NCBI GenBank assembly: GCA_015501075.1
Contig: JADNYJ010000457.1
Coordinates: 1 to 25,368, forward strand
Source of the DNA: Gymnopilus junonius
Lineage: Eukaryota > Basidiomycota > Agaricomycetes > Agaricales > Galerinaceae
Direction: 5' to 3'
DNA: 25,368 nucleotides
Below, piece after piece: positions 10,247 to 20,800 of this stretch (the first letter of the stretch is position 1; every line of letters starts with the position of its first letter). The notes beneath the pieces are model-generated. The model did not search any database and was not told the DNA's origin. It was given only the letters and a program-made list of their open reading frames with translations. The position numbers and the translations under genes are program-made.

Positions 10247-11636
10247 ATGAGCGTCAATATTGACGACACAGATCCCGTCATTCAATATTCGGGATCATGG
10301 CAAGTGCTCATGAATTCACCTCTGGAATTTGGAGGCGGTGTACACTCCACCACCCAGACAGGTGCTTCTGCCACCATCACATTCACAGGTATGTTGATGC
10401 CAGTCAGTGCATAGAGTACCCGGAGATACACCAACGCGAATGCCGCTTTTTAGGAACGAGGATCCAACTCTTCTGCACTGTGCCTATGAATAGTGGAACA
10501 GAGACCGCCGACTTTACCTTTGACGGCCACACCGGACCACCTCTGAGTCGTGAAAGCCATCCAGATACAACCTACTATAAAGATGGCTGGTTTGACTCTG
10601 GCCCGTTGGCGGATACAGTCCACGTCCTCACGGTCTCAAACGGAGGAGGCTTGAACGATGCACCGCTTCAGTTGGATTATTTCTCCATTGCGGGATCCGT
10701 CGCCTCTCCAACTCCATCTGCCAGTCCGAACCCTCCTCCAAGTTCACCTACGCCTTCTCAAGAGGAAAAAACAAAGACCGTCACTGAAGCCGCAGTCCCG
10801 TCATCTACGACCAGCAGTGACGGAACGAGCTCAAGTTTAGAAAGATCTTCAAGCTCATCTACCTTTAGTAGTTCTTCATTTTCCTCGTCGTCATCGGCCA
10901 ACATATCAGGTATGCCTCAGTGTTCGAAATTATATTGATAGTGGCTTATCGTTGAAATAGCCTCTACAACATCAAATGGGATCGGAACAGTGCCTATGGT
11001 CACCTCCGTACAGTACGTAACCTCCACCGCCGCAAATGGCAGCATCACTGCCGCAGCGAATGCTCCCGAGAGTGCTCTGCGCTCGTCTTCATCTAGGACA
11101 TCTGTAGGTGCTATTGTTGGAGGGGTACTTGGTGGTTTTATTCTCGTCCTGCTTATCCTTATCCTCCTCCTGTGGCGTCGTCGCAAGACACAACATATAG
11201 AACTTAATGATGATGCGGAAAGGAGTCTCAACCGTAAGCTTACTATTGGTGTTTGGTAACTTATCTGTCTTATTGATATTTCACGGCAGCTCGCAATCCC
11301 ACTGTTGCTGTTCCTTTCAGGCTTGACACCAATTCTTCCTCAGTATCAAATTCTGGATCAGGGTCCCGGGAAATGGCGCAAATCAACACGAAGTCCTCTC
11401 CGTCCAGGTACATATCCTCGCCAATATCTCCTATGGGCTCGGATAATATTGTCACAAGTACTGTTTCCAACAATGCCAGCAACTCCGATGAAAAGGATGC
11501 CACTTTCATTTCATCTCCTACGAATCATCCGGCATTAATTTCTCCCTTTTCGGATCCTAATCTCCTGGTTGAAGAAGACGCTGGGCCGTTTGTACCTCCA
11601 CCTTCTTATCAAAGCACCAGGAGCAGCAAGCAATAA
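10247..11636 (+). CDS. Single-pass transmembrane protein with serine-rich stalk
   Basis: Member of a widespread Agaricomycete type: an N-terminal beta-rich domain, a Ser/Thr/Pro-rich stalk, one membrane helix and a cytosolic tail. Exons 10247-10388, 10454-10909, 10961-11233 and 11290-11636 (introns 65, 51 and 56 nt) total 1218 nt, giving 405 residues with no break. The N-terminal domain begins VNIDDTDPVIQYSGSWQVL and includes GTRIQLFCTVP and ADFTFDGHTGPP, a pattern seen in galactose-binding-like extracellular domains. A long poly-Ser tract follows. The membrane helix is VGAIVGGVLGGFILVLLIL, then ILLLW and the stop-transfer sequence RRRK. The tail is Ser/Asn-rich and ends in PFVPPPSYQSTRSSKQ. 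No signal peptide is seen at the chosen ATG, so an upstream exon may be missing or the N-terminus may be exported without one. The function is unknown; a cell-surface role is inferred. Confidence 0.8.
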
Positions 11637-11982
11637 GTTCTTTGGCTTTAAAAATGGTGTTGCACTTTCTCCTCGTTCTCCTACGGCCTTCTATAATACA
11701 AGCTTTTTTTCGTCCAGATTCAAGGGCTCCGACTTTCGTTCATTCTCATTTGTGGGACCTGCGTTTGTACTGTGTGCATTTGTCCAGTATTGCTTTTACT
11801 TCACCGTTGTAGCTAGGGTTTACTTAGTCGATTATTTGTAAAAAAAAATGTCGAAATATATGGTGCCTGAAAGCCAATATTTCGAAAACCAAGGTGGACA
11901 TCCCACTAATAACTATGCATGCTTCCGTGTTTAACTTTACTTTCAATTTCGGCTGCGATATTCTAGTGTGGTACATCGGAGG
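11637..11982. other. Intergenic, 3' flank of the membrane-protein gene
   Basis: No coding feature is supported. T-rich sequence and an A8 run near 11841 follow the membrane-protein stop. The last nine bases (11974-11982, CATCGGAGG) are the left copy of the target-site duplication of the adjacent MITE. Confidence 0.5.
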
Positions 11983-12087
11983 TAGACCGGTAACCGTCCG
12001 TCGAATGAGGTTGACGAGGCAAGCAGAGAAAGGGGTATCGAGGCACCTCAGCTCATCCGCCTCATACACCGAACGGTCACCGGTCTA
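11983..12087. mobile_element. 105-bp MITE with inverted repeats and 9-bp target-site duplication
   Basis: The left end reads TAGACCGGTAACCGT and the right end, reverse-complemented, reads TAGACCGGTGACCGT. Similarity continues inward to about 28 bp (both reach ATGAGG) with a few mismatches and one gap. The element is flanked by perfect 9-bp direct repeats CATCGGAGG at 11974-11982 and 12088-12096. It has no coding capacity. A 9-bp duplication is typical of Mutator-like elements; hAT elements make 8 bp, so the superfamily is a guess. It sits 16 nt past the stop of the Trf4-like gene, in its 3' untranslated region. Confidence 0.8.
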
Positions 12088-12103
12088 CATCGGAGGAACC
12101 TTT

Positions 12104-13426
12104 CTATCTGATTTTAGCCATCTTACTTCGCTTCTCAACAAATTTACCAAAATCGCCACCTAAAAATTTGCTCAGAACGCTTTCATTTCTGGCGTACATC
12201 TTTCGCAACGTTTCCTCTGTCACCAAAGTCTGGTACGCCTCTTGAAAAGAGGCGCGGACATGATTGATGGCATAAGCCTTTGTGCCCATATCTATGGAAG
12301 AATCTGCTGGGTCGAAAATAGAGAGTAGGTATCGTTGCGTGATCATATAGCGCGAGTATGGATAATGTTTGATCTTATAGTAAGGAGTAGGTTCGATACT
12401 AATTGCTTTGCCATAGTAGTCGAAGTCCGAACCGTAGAACTTGAGAAATCCTTTTAAAGCGTCGCCGAAGTCTTCAGGTTTATCTGCTTTGGTCTGAATT
12501 TGTGACGAATTGTACGAGGAACTTGCCGTAGCATGGCCAGCGATAGAAAGTGATCCCGATCGCATTGATAATGCTGCAAGAGCTGCATCCAAGGAAGAGA
12601 TATCTTTGCTAGTATCTCGCGTTATGTTTTTCTTTTTCTGCCACTCCAGATTGACCCATGCGACGACCATCCAAACCAAGACGTATGAATTAATACCTCC
12701 TGTATAAGTAGTCCCACACCTCCTGATGGACAAGAAAATCTCCACCACCAGAACTAAAGCCTTGATGATTCCAGTATCCTGCCTGAGCCATAGCCTTGAC
12801 GCCATGCTGGTCTGCAGCCGTTAAATCGATCTGTATGCCAGTTACTTTATCAATGATTCTGAGCAATGGTACTGAGGCATCCAATACGTTATCGATCTTG
12901 CTTGCAAACCTGGAGGAGTGTAGTTTGTAACAGATCGCAGAGAGATCCAAGCGAGCCTGACCGATAAACGTATAGGCATGATCGACGGTGAGCACCATAT
13001 CGATATCAGATGTCGGGAGATAAAGGCCTGTAACGTAAGATCCAACTGGGCGAACTGTAGCATTCGTTTTGAAGGAAGTGATAAGACTGGTAAAACGATG
13101 GACGAGATCCTTGCGAGTCGCGATTTCCTGGGGAGTAGGTGCCATATACTGAACGAAATCGACGATCTCTTGATGGAGGCTACAAATTCTTTAGCGATAT
13201 ATATATGTTTCCGGGAAAAAACTGACGAGGGTTTCGACGTTGCAGATGAATTTAGAGGGGCCCTGCTCTGTAGCCAAGGAGGTCGAGAAGATGAGTTGGT
13301 CTTGGCGAAATCTCCGCATGGAGGGATGGGTATTCCTGTATAATCATCCTCGCTCTTGGTTCTTGTAGGCAGACCTGCCATGAGATTTTCTTTGAGGCGT
13401 ACACCTACAGAGCCATAGTAGGACAT
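12104..13426 (-). CDS. Trf4/PAPD5-like non-canonical poly(A) polymerase (frame broken)
   Basis: DNA polymerase beta-like nucleotidyltransferase of the Trf4/Cid14 type, which in other fungi adds short 3' tails to RNAs for nuclear exosome decay. Exon 1 is 13426-13239; exon 2 starts at 13179 after a 59-nt intron, giving TLHQEIVDFVQYMAPTPQE. The catalytic core is VRPVGSYVTGLYLPTSDIDM, with the helix-turn GS motif and paired aspartates (SDID), plus the third acidic residue in GIQIDLT. Then come KALVLVVEIFLS, YTGGINSYVLVWMVVAWV, and the PAP-associated domain (DALKGFLKFYGSDFDYYGKA, LLSIFDPADSSIDMG). The frame shifts by one base at about 12780-12795, between GVKAMAQ and DTGIIKALVL, and residues usual for the family seem missing there. 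The N-terminus is shorter than in typical Trf4. It could be a decaying paralogue or contain a sequence error. Confidence 0.8.
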
Positions 13427-13659
13427 GTCGGGAGGGATGAAGAGATGGCTACGACGATAACAGGAGATTGCGGGAGTGGACTATCAGGAGGCACACACCC
13501 ACGACAATTTTACTAATATTAAAGGCGGAAGAAGTCAGTAAGGAAGTAGTCATTGCAAAAATATCGAAAGAACCGTGAACGCAAGAATGGAATGGCCTAG
13601 CCCATTGATTAAGTTAAAGTTCACTGTCATACTTGTTACAGGAATGAGGCGGACACAGA

Positions 13660-14420
13660 TATTATATCACTCCTCAGTCAATAATCCTCTCACTGCGCCT
13701 CTTCCTCGCACATCATCTTCGCCAGCGTGTCGTTACCCTTTTCAACAGGTGCTCGATGGACCGCAAACGCTGCCTCTTTACCGGCTCTATAGCAGCGTGT
13801 TCGATTTGACCGTCGGCCGTCATAAGAATGCTTTCGACTTTGCCCTTACCCTTGACAAGACCAGCACTCTATTTGAGGATTCTAATTGCCGATTCGTCAG
13901 CTGAGGTGAGGCTACTACAAGTAGTGGCATGAAAGATAACACTCCCAATTGCGATCAGAGGATATCACGGTGTCAGAGCCAGGTTGATGCCCAATCCACC
14001 AGCGCGTGCGCTGAGCGGGAATAGTTGCGGCGTATTAGGGTCATTTCCACCAGTTTTGGAGACGTTAATTCGCTCGAGGCGTTCCAATGGCGAAGTCTGA
14101 CCATCGAAATGATAGATTGTGTGCTAAAATTGCGCCCAATGCTGCAAAGACGAAAAAAAGGGTGATGAAATTGGTGTAAGAAGAGCCCATGAAGAAGACG
14201 GTCATGGACCATGGTCTTGCTCCTGTCGTTCGCTTTTTCCTGGATCAACCATCGCCTCCTACTGCCATCCGAAACGTGATTGTAGACTTCTCGCCGCAGC
14301 ACAGAGAGAGGAGCATACAAGACATAAACATACTCCTTCCTCGATGGGAGGTTCGTTTCGACGTCGACTTTGGGCCAAGGAGGAGGTGCTTGAGGATTAG
14401 GATAGCGTGCAAAGAATAGG
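13660..14420 (-). pseudogene. Decayed partial copy of the SNF2 (LSH/DDM1-like) gene
   Basis: The segment aligns in the same orientation with the SNF2 gene further right, in pieces: 13660-13870 with about 17884-18082, 13870-14140 with about 18490-18785, a short piece near 14190-14215 with about 18897-18930, and 14240-14420 with about 19430-19590. The intervening parent sequence is deleted. Shared landmarks include CTCACTGCGCCTCTTCCTCG and CTACAAGTAGTGGCATGAAAG (the parent has CTACAAGTACTGGCATGAAAG). The second lies inside a parent intron, so this is a DNA-level duplication and not a retrocopy. Many substitutions, indels and a lost splice donor show it is not functional. It still encodes recognisable pieces such as EHAAI near the C-terminus. 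Confidence 0.85.
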
Positions 14421-14538
14421 CGATCAAATTTCGTTGTCGGAGGTCTAATACTTCACCGTCGGGAGAAACGGCGGAGTTTATATACAAATGACATCTGATG
14501 CTGAAGTTTGACATCGCCAGTTGTCCTCTCATCTAATC

Positions 14539-15905
14539 ATGCTGAATCCACCACTTTCGTTTCTTTCGGACGATCTGTTTGTTTATATCGTCGAGCACGT
14601 TGCAACTCTCCCGTTCAATCTTGAAACCCTCTGTAATCTATCTCTTGCTGACCGGGCATTCACGCAGCCCTGCCAAAGATATATCTTTCGGACCCTCGAA
14701 TTGGGAGATGGCACTGGAACCAAGAAAAAAATATCGCAAAGGCTGGAAAAAATCCGGAAGATTTTGAACAGCAAACCATCGATTGCCAACTATGTTCGCG
14801 TGGTTGAGCTTGCTATCTCACGGAATCGGAATGTATGGCTTATCAACCATAGCATTTTCGTCAGCATCTTGCAATTACTAGCCAAGTCCCCCATGCCGCC
14901 ATATGAACTTCATTTCAAGACACCTATGTACTGTCCATTAATACTAGAGGACCCCGTACTCGTTGTGGAACGGCTTACACAATCATTCTTTTCCAACACC
15001 CTGACTATTCTCCACCTCACTGGATGCAATAACGTCCCATTACCTCTTTTCCTCGTCTGTCCAAAATTGAAAGAAGTCCTCCTTGACCATGTGGGAGTTG
15101 CCGATGAAAGCTATGACTTATATCCAGAAAAACAAATCTTTGACCGAGGGTTGCCGGCGTTAGAATTTCTCAACTACCGCGACTCACAGAGCCTCGTGAA
15201 GCAGATGATCACCCCGCCCCTCAGGTTTAGTACGCCAGTCATCACTTGGTCAAAGTTGCGAGTTCTCATACTCTCTCCTCATGAGAAAGAAGAATTGATC
15301 TGTCTGCAACCAATCCTTAATGTGGCTTGCGATGCACTAGAGGAACTGCACCTTACAGGTATAAAAGTGGGCAACAGTAAGCATTCCATCTTCAATAAAA
15401 AGGAGCTATTTTTACAGGTTTTTTGACTAGGCGAACAACTGCCGCTGTCTGGCCTTGTGGATCTCAGCCATCTTCCAAGCCTGCATGTATTTGCACTCTA
15501 CGCAATTATCACATGCGGTGCGAAGGGGTCTGCGGTCCTTCACGATATCAATACCGTCCTTCGTACCATACCTGCATGCAACAAAGTAACCAACCTAACA
15601 TTGGACTATACCGTCCTCGGTGAACACCCTTTTGAAGGGTGCCTCGATCAAGACTGGGTTGGACTATGCAGCGAAATCATACGCATTGCTGCTGGCAAGC
15701 CCCTTGAGTTGGATTTGATGACAACAGTATCTACGGGCAAATTAACGTACCAACATCCTGGGGAAGAGGAACTGTATGTGCATATCATGAAGAAAGCTGA
15801 ATTGCTTTCAGACCATTCAAGGATCTGTACACACTTTTGGAATCCTACTTGCTGGACTCTAGGGCAACGCCCATTGCCCACCAACCAGGTCCGGAGCAGA
15901 TGTAA
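14539..15905 (+). CDS. F-box-like protein, complete, three exons
   Basis: Probable F-box protein with a leucine-rich C-terminal part. The N-terminus has PLSFLSDDLFVYIVEHVATL followed by LCNLSLADRAFTQPCQRYIF, a typical Agaricomycete F-box start. Leucine-rich segments follow (TLTILHLTGCNNVPL, ALEELHLTGIKV). Exons 14539-15376, 15431-15773 and 15812-15905 total 1275 nt, giving 424 residues with no break. The first intron is 54 nt (acceptor TTTTTTGACTAG). The second is only 38 nt, with a perfect GTATGT donor, GCTGA branch-like motif and TTTCAG acceptor; splicing it converts the tail to PFKDLYTLLESYLL and DSRATPIAHQPGPEQM, which fits better than the read-through. The target is unknown. Confidence 0.8.
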
Positions 15906-16070
15906 GCAATAGCGACCCGTTCTCATTCCTCGGAGTCTTTTTCATTACATCCTTGAAATTTGTAAAATATTTACATTGATTTTATTTGAAGCACCTAACC
16001 TGTTTCAATCACTAAAACTTCTTAATCTTATCCATTCTACCCTACAAAGAAGGTTTACACGGTGTCTCTC

Positions 16071-17120
16071 CTACCCCCTTACCCTTTTTGCAATACGAGC
16101 TGACCGCCTGATTGCTGCTGTAACTTTGGGCTTTGCTCTCTTACGCACGGGGGAATGGCGTGGTTGTGAGTGATTATCAACTGAACCAGTATCAGAGACA
16201 CGAGCTGAGCGCGACGACGCTCTGGAAGATCCCGCAGGGCTCGGCTCACCAGGCCGGAAGAGCTTCGCATTTTCCATTGTATTACGAAGCTTCTTACGAA
16301 AAGTGTCCTGACCGAAGTCGTGCCCATGCTTTGAAGGCCCAGAAAAAACTTGAGATAAAGGAATGACGAGCAGTCTAACATATTCTCACCTTTTTGAATA
16401 CTTTATCGAGCCTTTTCGCAATCCTCCTTGCAGTTGTGTAGCTGAGGAGGATATATCCATCGCGGGTTTTCATAGGTTTGATATCTTTTCCTTTCAACGC
16501 ATGCTTAATATATTGGCCTTTCTGCCATAGGGTAAGTTGCAGGCCGTATGTATGCCAGGGAAATAAAAGGCTTACTGATTGATTAACTTTTGCTGGGACT
16601 GGCGCTACGTTGTCTGCGCCATTGATGATTTCTTGACATCTTTTCGCAGATTGGGGTCTAGCTTGCTGATAAAATCACGTTGATAAGGCCATACTGCAGA
16701 ATCATGAACACGAGTAACGTACTCGAATCTGAGTTTATGATCGTCAAGCTGGGATTTAAACATCTGTAGTTCAAAAATATGGTCTCCGTTCGGAACAAAA
16801 AGTTAGTATAGGAAATGGAGCCAAATATCTCAAATGATAATACCGGCATCTGTGTGCGGAATTTTTATCATGTGCGCCCCATTGGCTTGTATCTCTTCTG
16901 GCTTCAACTTTTCCCGAGTAACGCCTTCGCCATCGAACTTGTAGGCATGAGCATGCTTTTGAGAATTCTTTCGGTAGGTTTTGCTAGATGCTTTGGGCCC
17001 TGCTCCAATGGTTCGTCTGTCCAATGCTAGCCATGATGGTGGGATGGCGAGCGCAACACAGAGAAAAGATAGAGCGGACTGAACGAGGACGAGAGTGGAT
17101 AGAATGAGCGACCAGCGCAT
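16071..17120 (-). CDS. Predicted secreted protein with HNH-like motif and basic C-terminus (one-base frame break)
   Basis: The N-terminus MRWSLILSTLVLVQSALSF followed by LCVALAIPP is a clear signal peptide or signal anchor. Exons 17120-16844, 16783-16576, 16521-16390 and 16328-16071 (introns 60, 54 and 61 nt) total 875 nt, one short of 292 codons. Splicing yields a segment with DADHIFELQMFK, then INGADNVAPVPAKVNQSKG. The DH...N...N..KG layout matches the HNH nuclease signature (DHI...N...N..KG), so a metal-dependent nuclease fold is plausible but unproven. The C-terminus is basic (PVRKRAKPKVTAAIRRSARI), like a nuclear localisation or nucleic-acid-binding tail. The frame breaks near 16630, at an AAA run, between VKK and INGADN. 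A secreted nuclease or effector-like role is inference. Confidence 0.6.
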
Positions 17121-17897
17121 AATTGGGAGTAGGTAGGGAACAGGACCAGCCTGTCAAACCCAGTATTCTGAGAGCCTGGTATTTATTGGACTAGCCAGGG
17201 CGATCGACTGATCTTTAATCGGTATACACATTAACTGCCCGAGATCCCTGTCAAAATCCGTTCCGACCTGACGAGTAACATAAGGACTATGCCAAAGTAA
17301 GATGAAAAAAAGTCTTGGATTTTCACCCACAAAGCATAGCTTCATCTTCTTTATCGAGGCGCGGAGTGCCCAACGAAGTTTGGGACATGCTAAAAATAGA
17401 TTCAGGTCTGCGAAAGCTACTTCGAGTCATCGTGTCTGGTCGTATTCATAAATCGCTTCCTTTCTAGTTCAGACGGAACTATTTTAGATGATTGGTACCA
17501 CTCGATCGCAGACATGATTTGGGTGGTGCATTGATGTATTGGATGCATATGACAAGTCATGGGTACAAAACTTGAGTTGTGGGCAATCATTGTGGGCGAA
17601 GTGGGTGATAACGGAACTATCGATGTGCCGGCGTACGTTTCTACGCCGAAGCCCTACAAATGAAACTTCTGGTCCGAATTTGGGTGAAATTCCCCACAGA
17701 CAATGCACTGATGCCACTAGCGGATTCGAAGTCTAAAGATTTTACAAATCTATCCGGAACAAATTACACGAGCCGTATAAAATAGTACAAGCTGCTGGGG
17801 TATGTACAACAGCACAGGGTAGATGGCATATAGAAAATAAGGTATGCAAACGATAGCAAAATAATACTAGAATCACACCTTCCAGTCAACAACCCGC
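17121..17897. other. Intergenic, no gene recognised
   Basis: This is the 5' flank of the secreted-protein gene and 3' flank of the SNF2 gene. Open frames such as 17154-17345 (-) and 17539-17736 (+) show no domain and no convincing splice context. A small inverted repeat CGGCGTA...TACGCCG lies near 17628-17648. Confidence 0.5.
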
Positions 17898-20800
17898 TCA
17901 CTGCGCCTCTTCCTCGCCCATCATCTTCCCCAGCGCATCATTGCCCTCTTCAACAGGCGCTTGATAAACCGCAAACGCCGCCTTCTTGCCAGCTCCAATA
18001 GCAGCGTGTTCGACTTGGGCCGTCGGCCGTCATAGGAGCGCCTTCGGCTTCGCCCTTGCCCTTGACAAGGCCAGCTCCCGATACCCAACCCTGTCCACGC
18101 TCGGCGAACACCGCAGGGCTGCGGTCAAGGAGCACGTCGAGGTCCTCATCGCTGAGCACGCCCTGCTTGCCCTCCTTGGTTGGGCACCACGTCGATCTTC
18201 TCTCCCTCCAGACGGAGAAGTTCAGCTGCCATCTCGGCCATCGTTTCTCTCTTATTGTCAGCTGCCGCGGGCTTCCTGAATTTGCCTGTTGAAAAGGAAG
18301 TTGTTAGTGATGAAGGAGGGCTGAAAAATGCCAAGCGAACAAACCTTTGGCGATGACAAGGGCCTCGAGCTTCCTCTTCGACGTAGCACGCTCCATGATC
18401 TTGGTCTCCACTGTATGTGCACTAACGAGACGGAATATGAGGACAGGCCTCGTTTGTCCAATACGATGAGCTCTGTCCTGAGCCTGGGCATCCATTTGAG
18501 GATTCTAAGTGTGAATTTGTCCGCTGAGAACCACTACTACAAGTACTGGCATGAAAGATAACATACCCAGTCCTGATCAAAAGATCACGGTGTCAGCAGC
18601 CGTCAAGTTGATGCCCAGCCCACCAGCGCGTGTGCTAAGCAGAAACAGTTGCGGATTCTTAGGGTCGCTGCCACCGGTCTGGAAGATATTCATTTGCTCG
18701 CGACGTTCCAACGGCGAGGTCTGACCATCAATACGACAAATTGGCCAGCCCATGAAGTCGACCGCCCAATCCTGCAAAGAAGAAAGAAAAATTAGAAAAG
18801 GTAATGAAATAGGCGTAAGAAAATATCTAACCTGAATTATATCCAACATCGTCGTGAACTGACTAAACAACAGCACTTTGTGTCCGCGTCTGAAGAGCTC
18901 CCGAAGAAGACGGTCAAGGACCATCATCTTGCCGCTGGCGTTCACCAATTCCTCGCCAAGGATGGGATACATCGTTTCCGGATCAATAGGCCAGTCAAAT
19001 AGGAATGGATGCGAGCAGACTTTACGCAGTTGCATGACAGTATTTTGGAGCTTCATGTTGTTAACTTGTTTCGCTGTAGAAAGGAATTCGTTCAGGACAA
19101 GACAACGACGGAATAAAATGGAGCAGACTTTTTGCCCGAGCCAGATGCTCTTTTCCAATCTTAGCCTCCTCAGACTCCTTCTCCTTTTGCGACTTCAAAA
19201 CCTTCACACCACGCTCATCGACCTCACCACACTCCACCATCTTGAAATACTCATCATCGTCACCATCAACATGATAACTCTTTCTTCGTCCCGTGGATAA
19301 CCTCTTCGACGCACGTCGTTTCTGGGGACTCTCGTCCTTCTCTTTGTTGGTAGCAGGAGCAGGCAGGACTTCGACCTTATCGGCATCAGGGACGATCTCG
19401 ACGTGTCCAGTTCCGGTACCGCCTTGGATCAACCACTGTCTGAGACCGCCGTCTAGGATGTGATTGTAGGCTTCTCGCTGCCGCACAGTGAGAGGAGCAT
19501 ACAGGACGTACTCCTTCTTGGGTGGGAGATTTGTTTCCACGTCGACTTTGAGTCGACGGAGGAGGAAGGGCTTTAGGATGGCGTGCAAAGAAGAAATGAT
19601 CTGAGACGTTTGAGAGGTGGGCATATTTGATTGAAGTTCTGGAAGATTGAACCTAGGAAAAAGGTTGAGTTGAGATGACCAGTTAAATTAAAAGGTGAAT
19701 GGAACTCACCACTGCTGGAAGGTGTCCAAGTCATCGAATATGTCAGGCAAAATGAAGTTGAGAAGAGCCCACAGCTCTGCCAAGTTATTCTATAATGTAT
19801 GGTCAGCTTATTCACAAAACATATCGTAGTACGTACCTGGAGAGGTGTTCCAGTAAGGATCATTCTACCAGCACTGGTATACTTCTTGATTTCCTGCATA
19901 AGCTTGCAATCAAGATTCTTCAGCCTATGGCCTTCATCGACAACGATATAGCCCCAATCATAATGACAAAGGTATTGGCGATCCTTAATAATCATCTCAT
20001 ACGTGGTCAAAACCACCGGAAACGATGCCGAATACTCCTGCTTCTCTATCTTGACTTTGGCTGTTGTTTTCACTTCTTCGTCATCCTCGGTTTGCATGCT
20101 TTCCGCATCGTCTACGTCCTCGGGCTTGTACTCTTTGTCGTCCTCATTTTCGCTCTCAGACTCAATGACGACTGTCGATTTCCTGGGCCGACCACTCCTT
20201 CGTACTCCGTTCACGGTTTCAGGTCTAGGTTTCCGAGGCCTTCCGCCTTTGCGTTTTAGCTTTGTCTTTGTCGAGGTTCTGGTAGCTAACTTAGAGGGTC
20301 CAGGACGAGCCATGACGGTGCGCCTGAGTTCTGCGCGGTCTGCGGGAGTGCCATGGTATATACAAACAGGGATCTGGAAAAAAATATAAGCGAACAGCAT
20401 TGAACATAAATGAGAGCATACATCAGGAGCGAACTTCTTGTATTCATCGTACCAGTTATGAAGGACACTGAGAGGGCATACGACCAAAAATGGCTTGTAG
20501 TTGCCGTGTTCGCGAAGGTACGCGCTGAAGGAAATGCCTGCAATGCGAATAAGCAAAGCTGTAAACGATCGCAAGCGTGAGTTCTTTGATTACTAAAGAA
20601 GAAGTTTGAATTTACCTTGCCCAGGCCCATCTCATCAGCTGGAATGGAGAAAAATAAGACAGCTAACTCTTTGTCCGAAAGAAATGTTTATACCTAGAAT
20701 ACCAGAAATGCCATTTTGGTCAAGAGAGACCATCCACTGAAGACCTTCGAGTTGGTACGACTTGAGCTTGGCACCATTGACGAGCGCAGGCTGTTGGAAA

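Noticed and set aside
17484..17736. Overlapping open frames on both strands upstream of the SNF2 3' end
   Set aside because: Neither has a domain, splice context or promoter, and they overlap each other.
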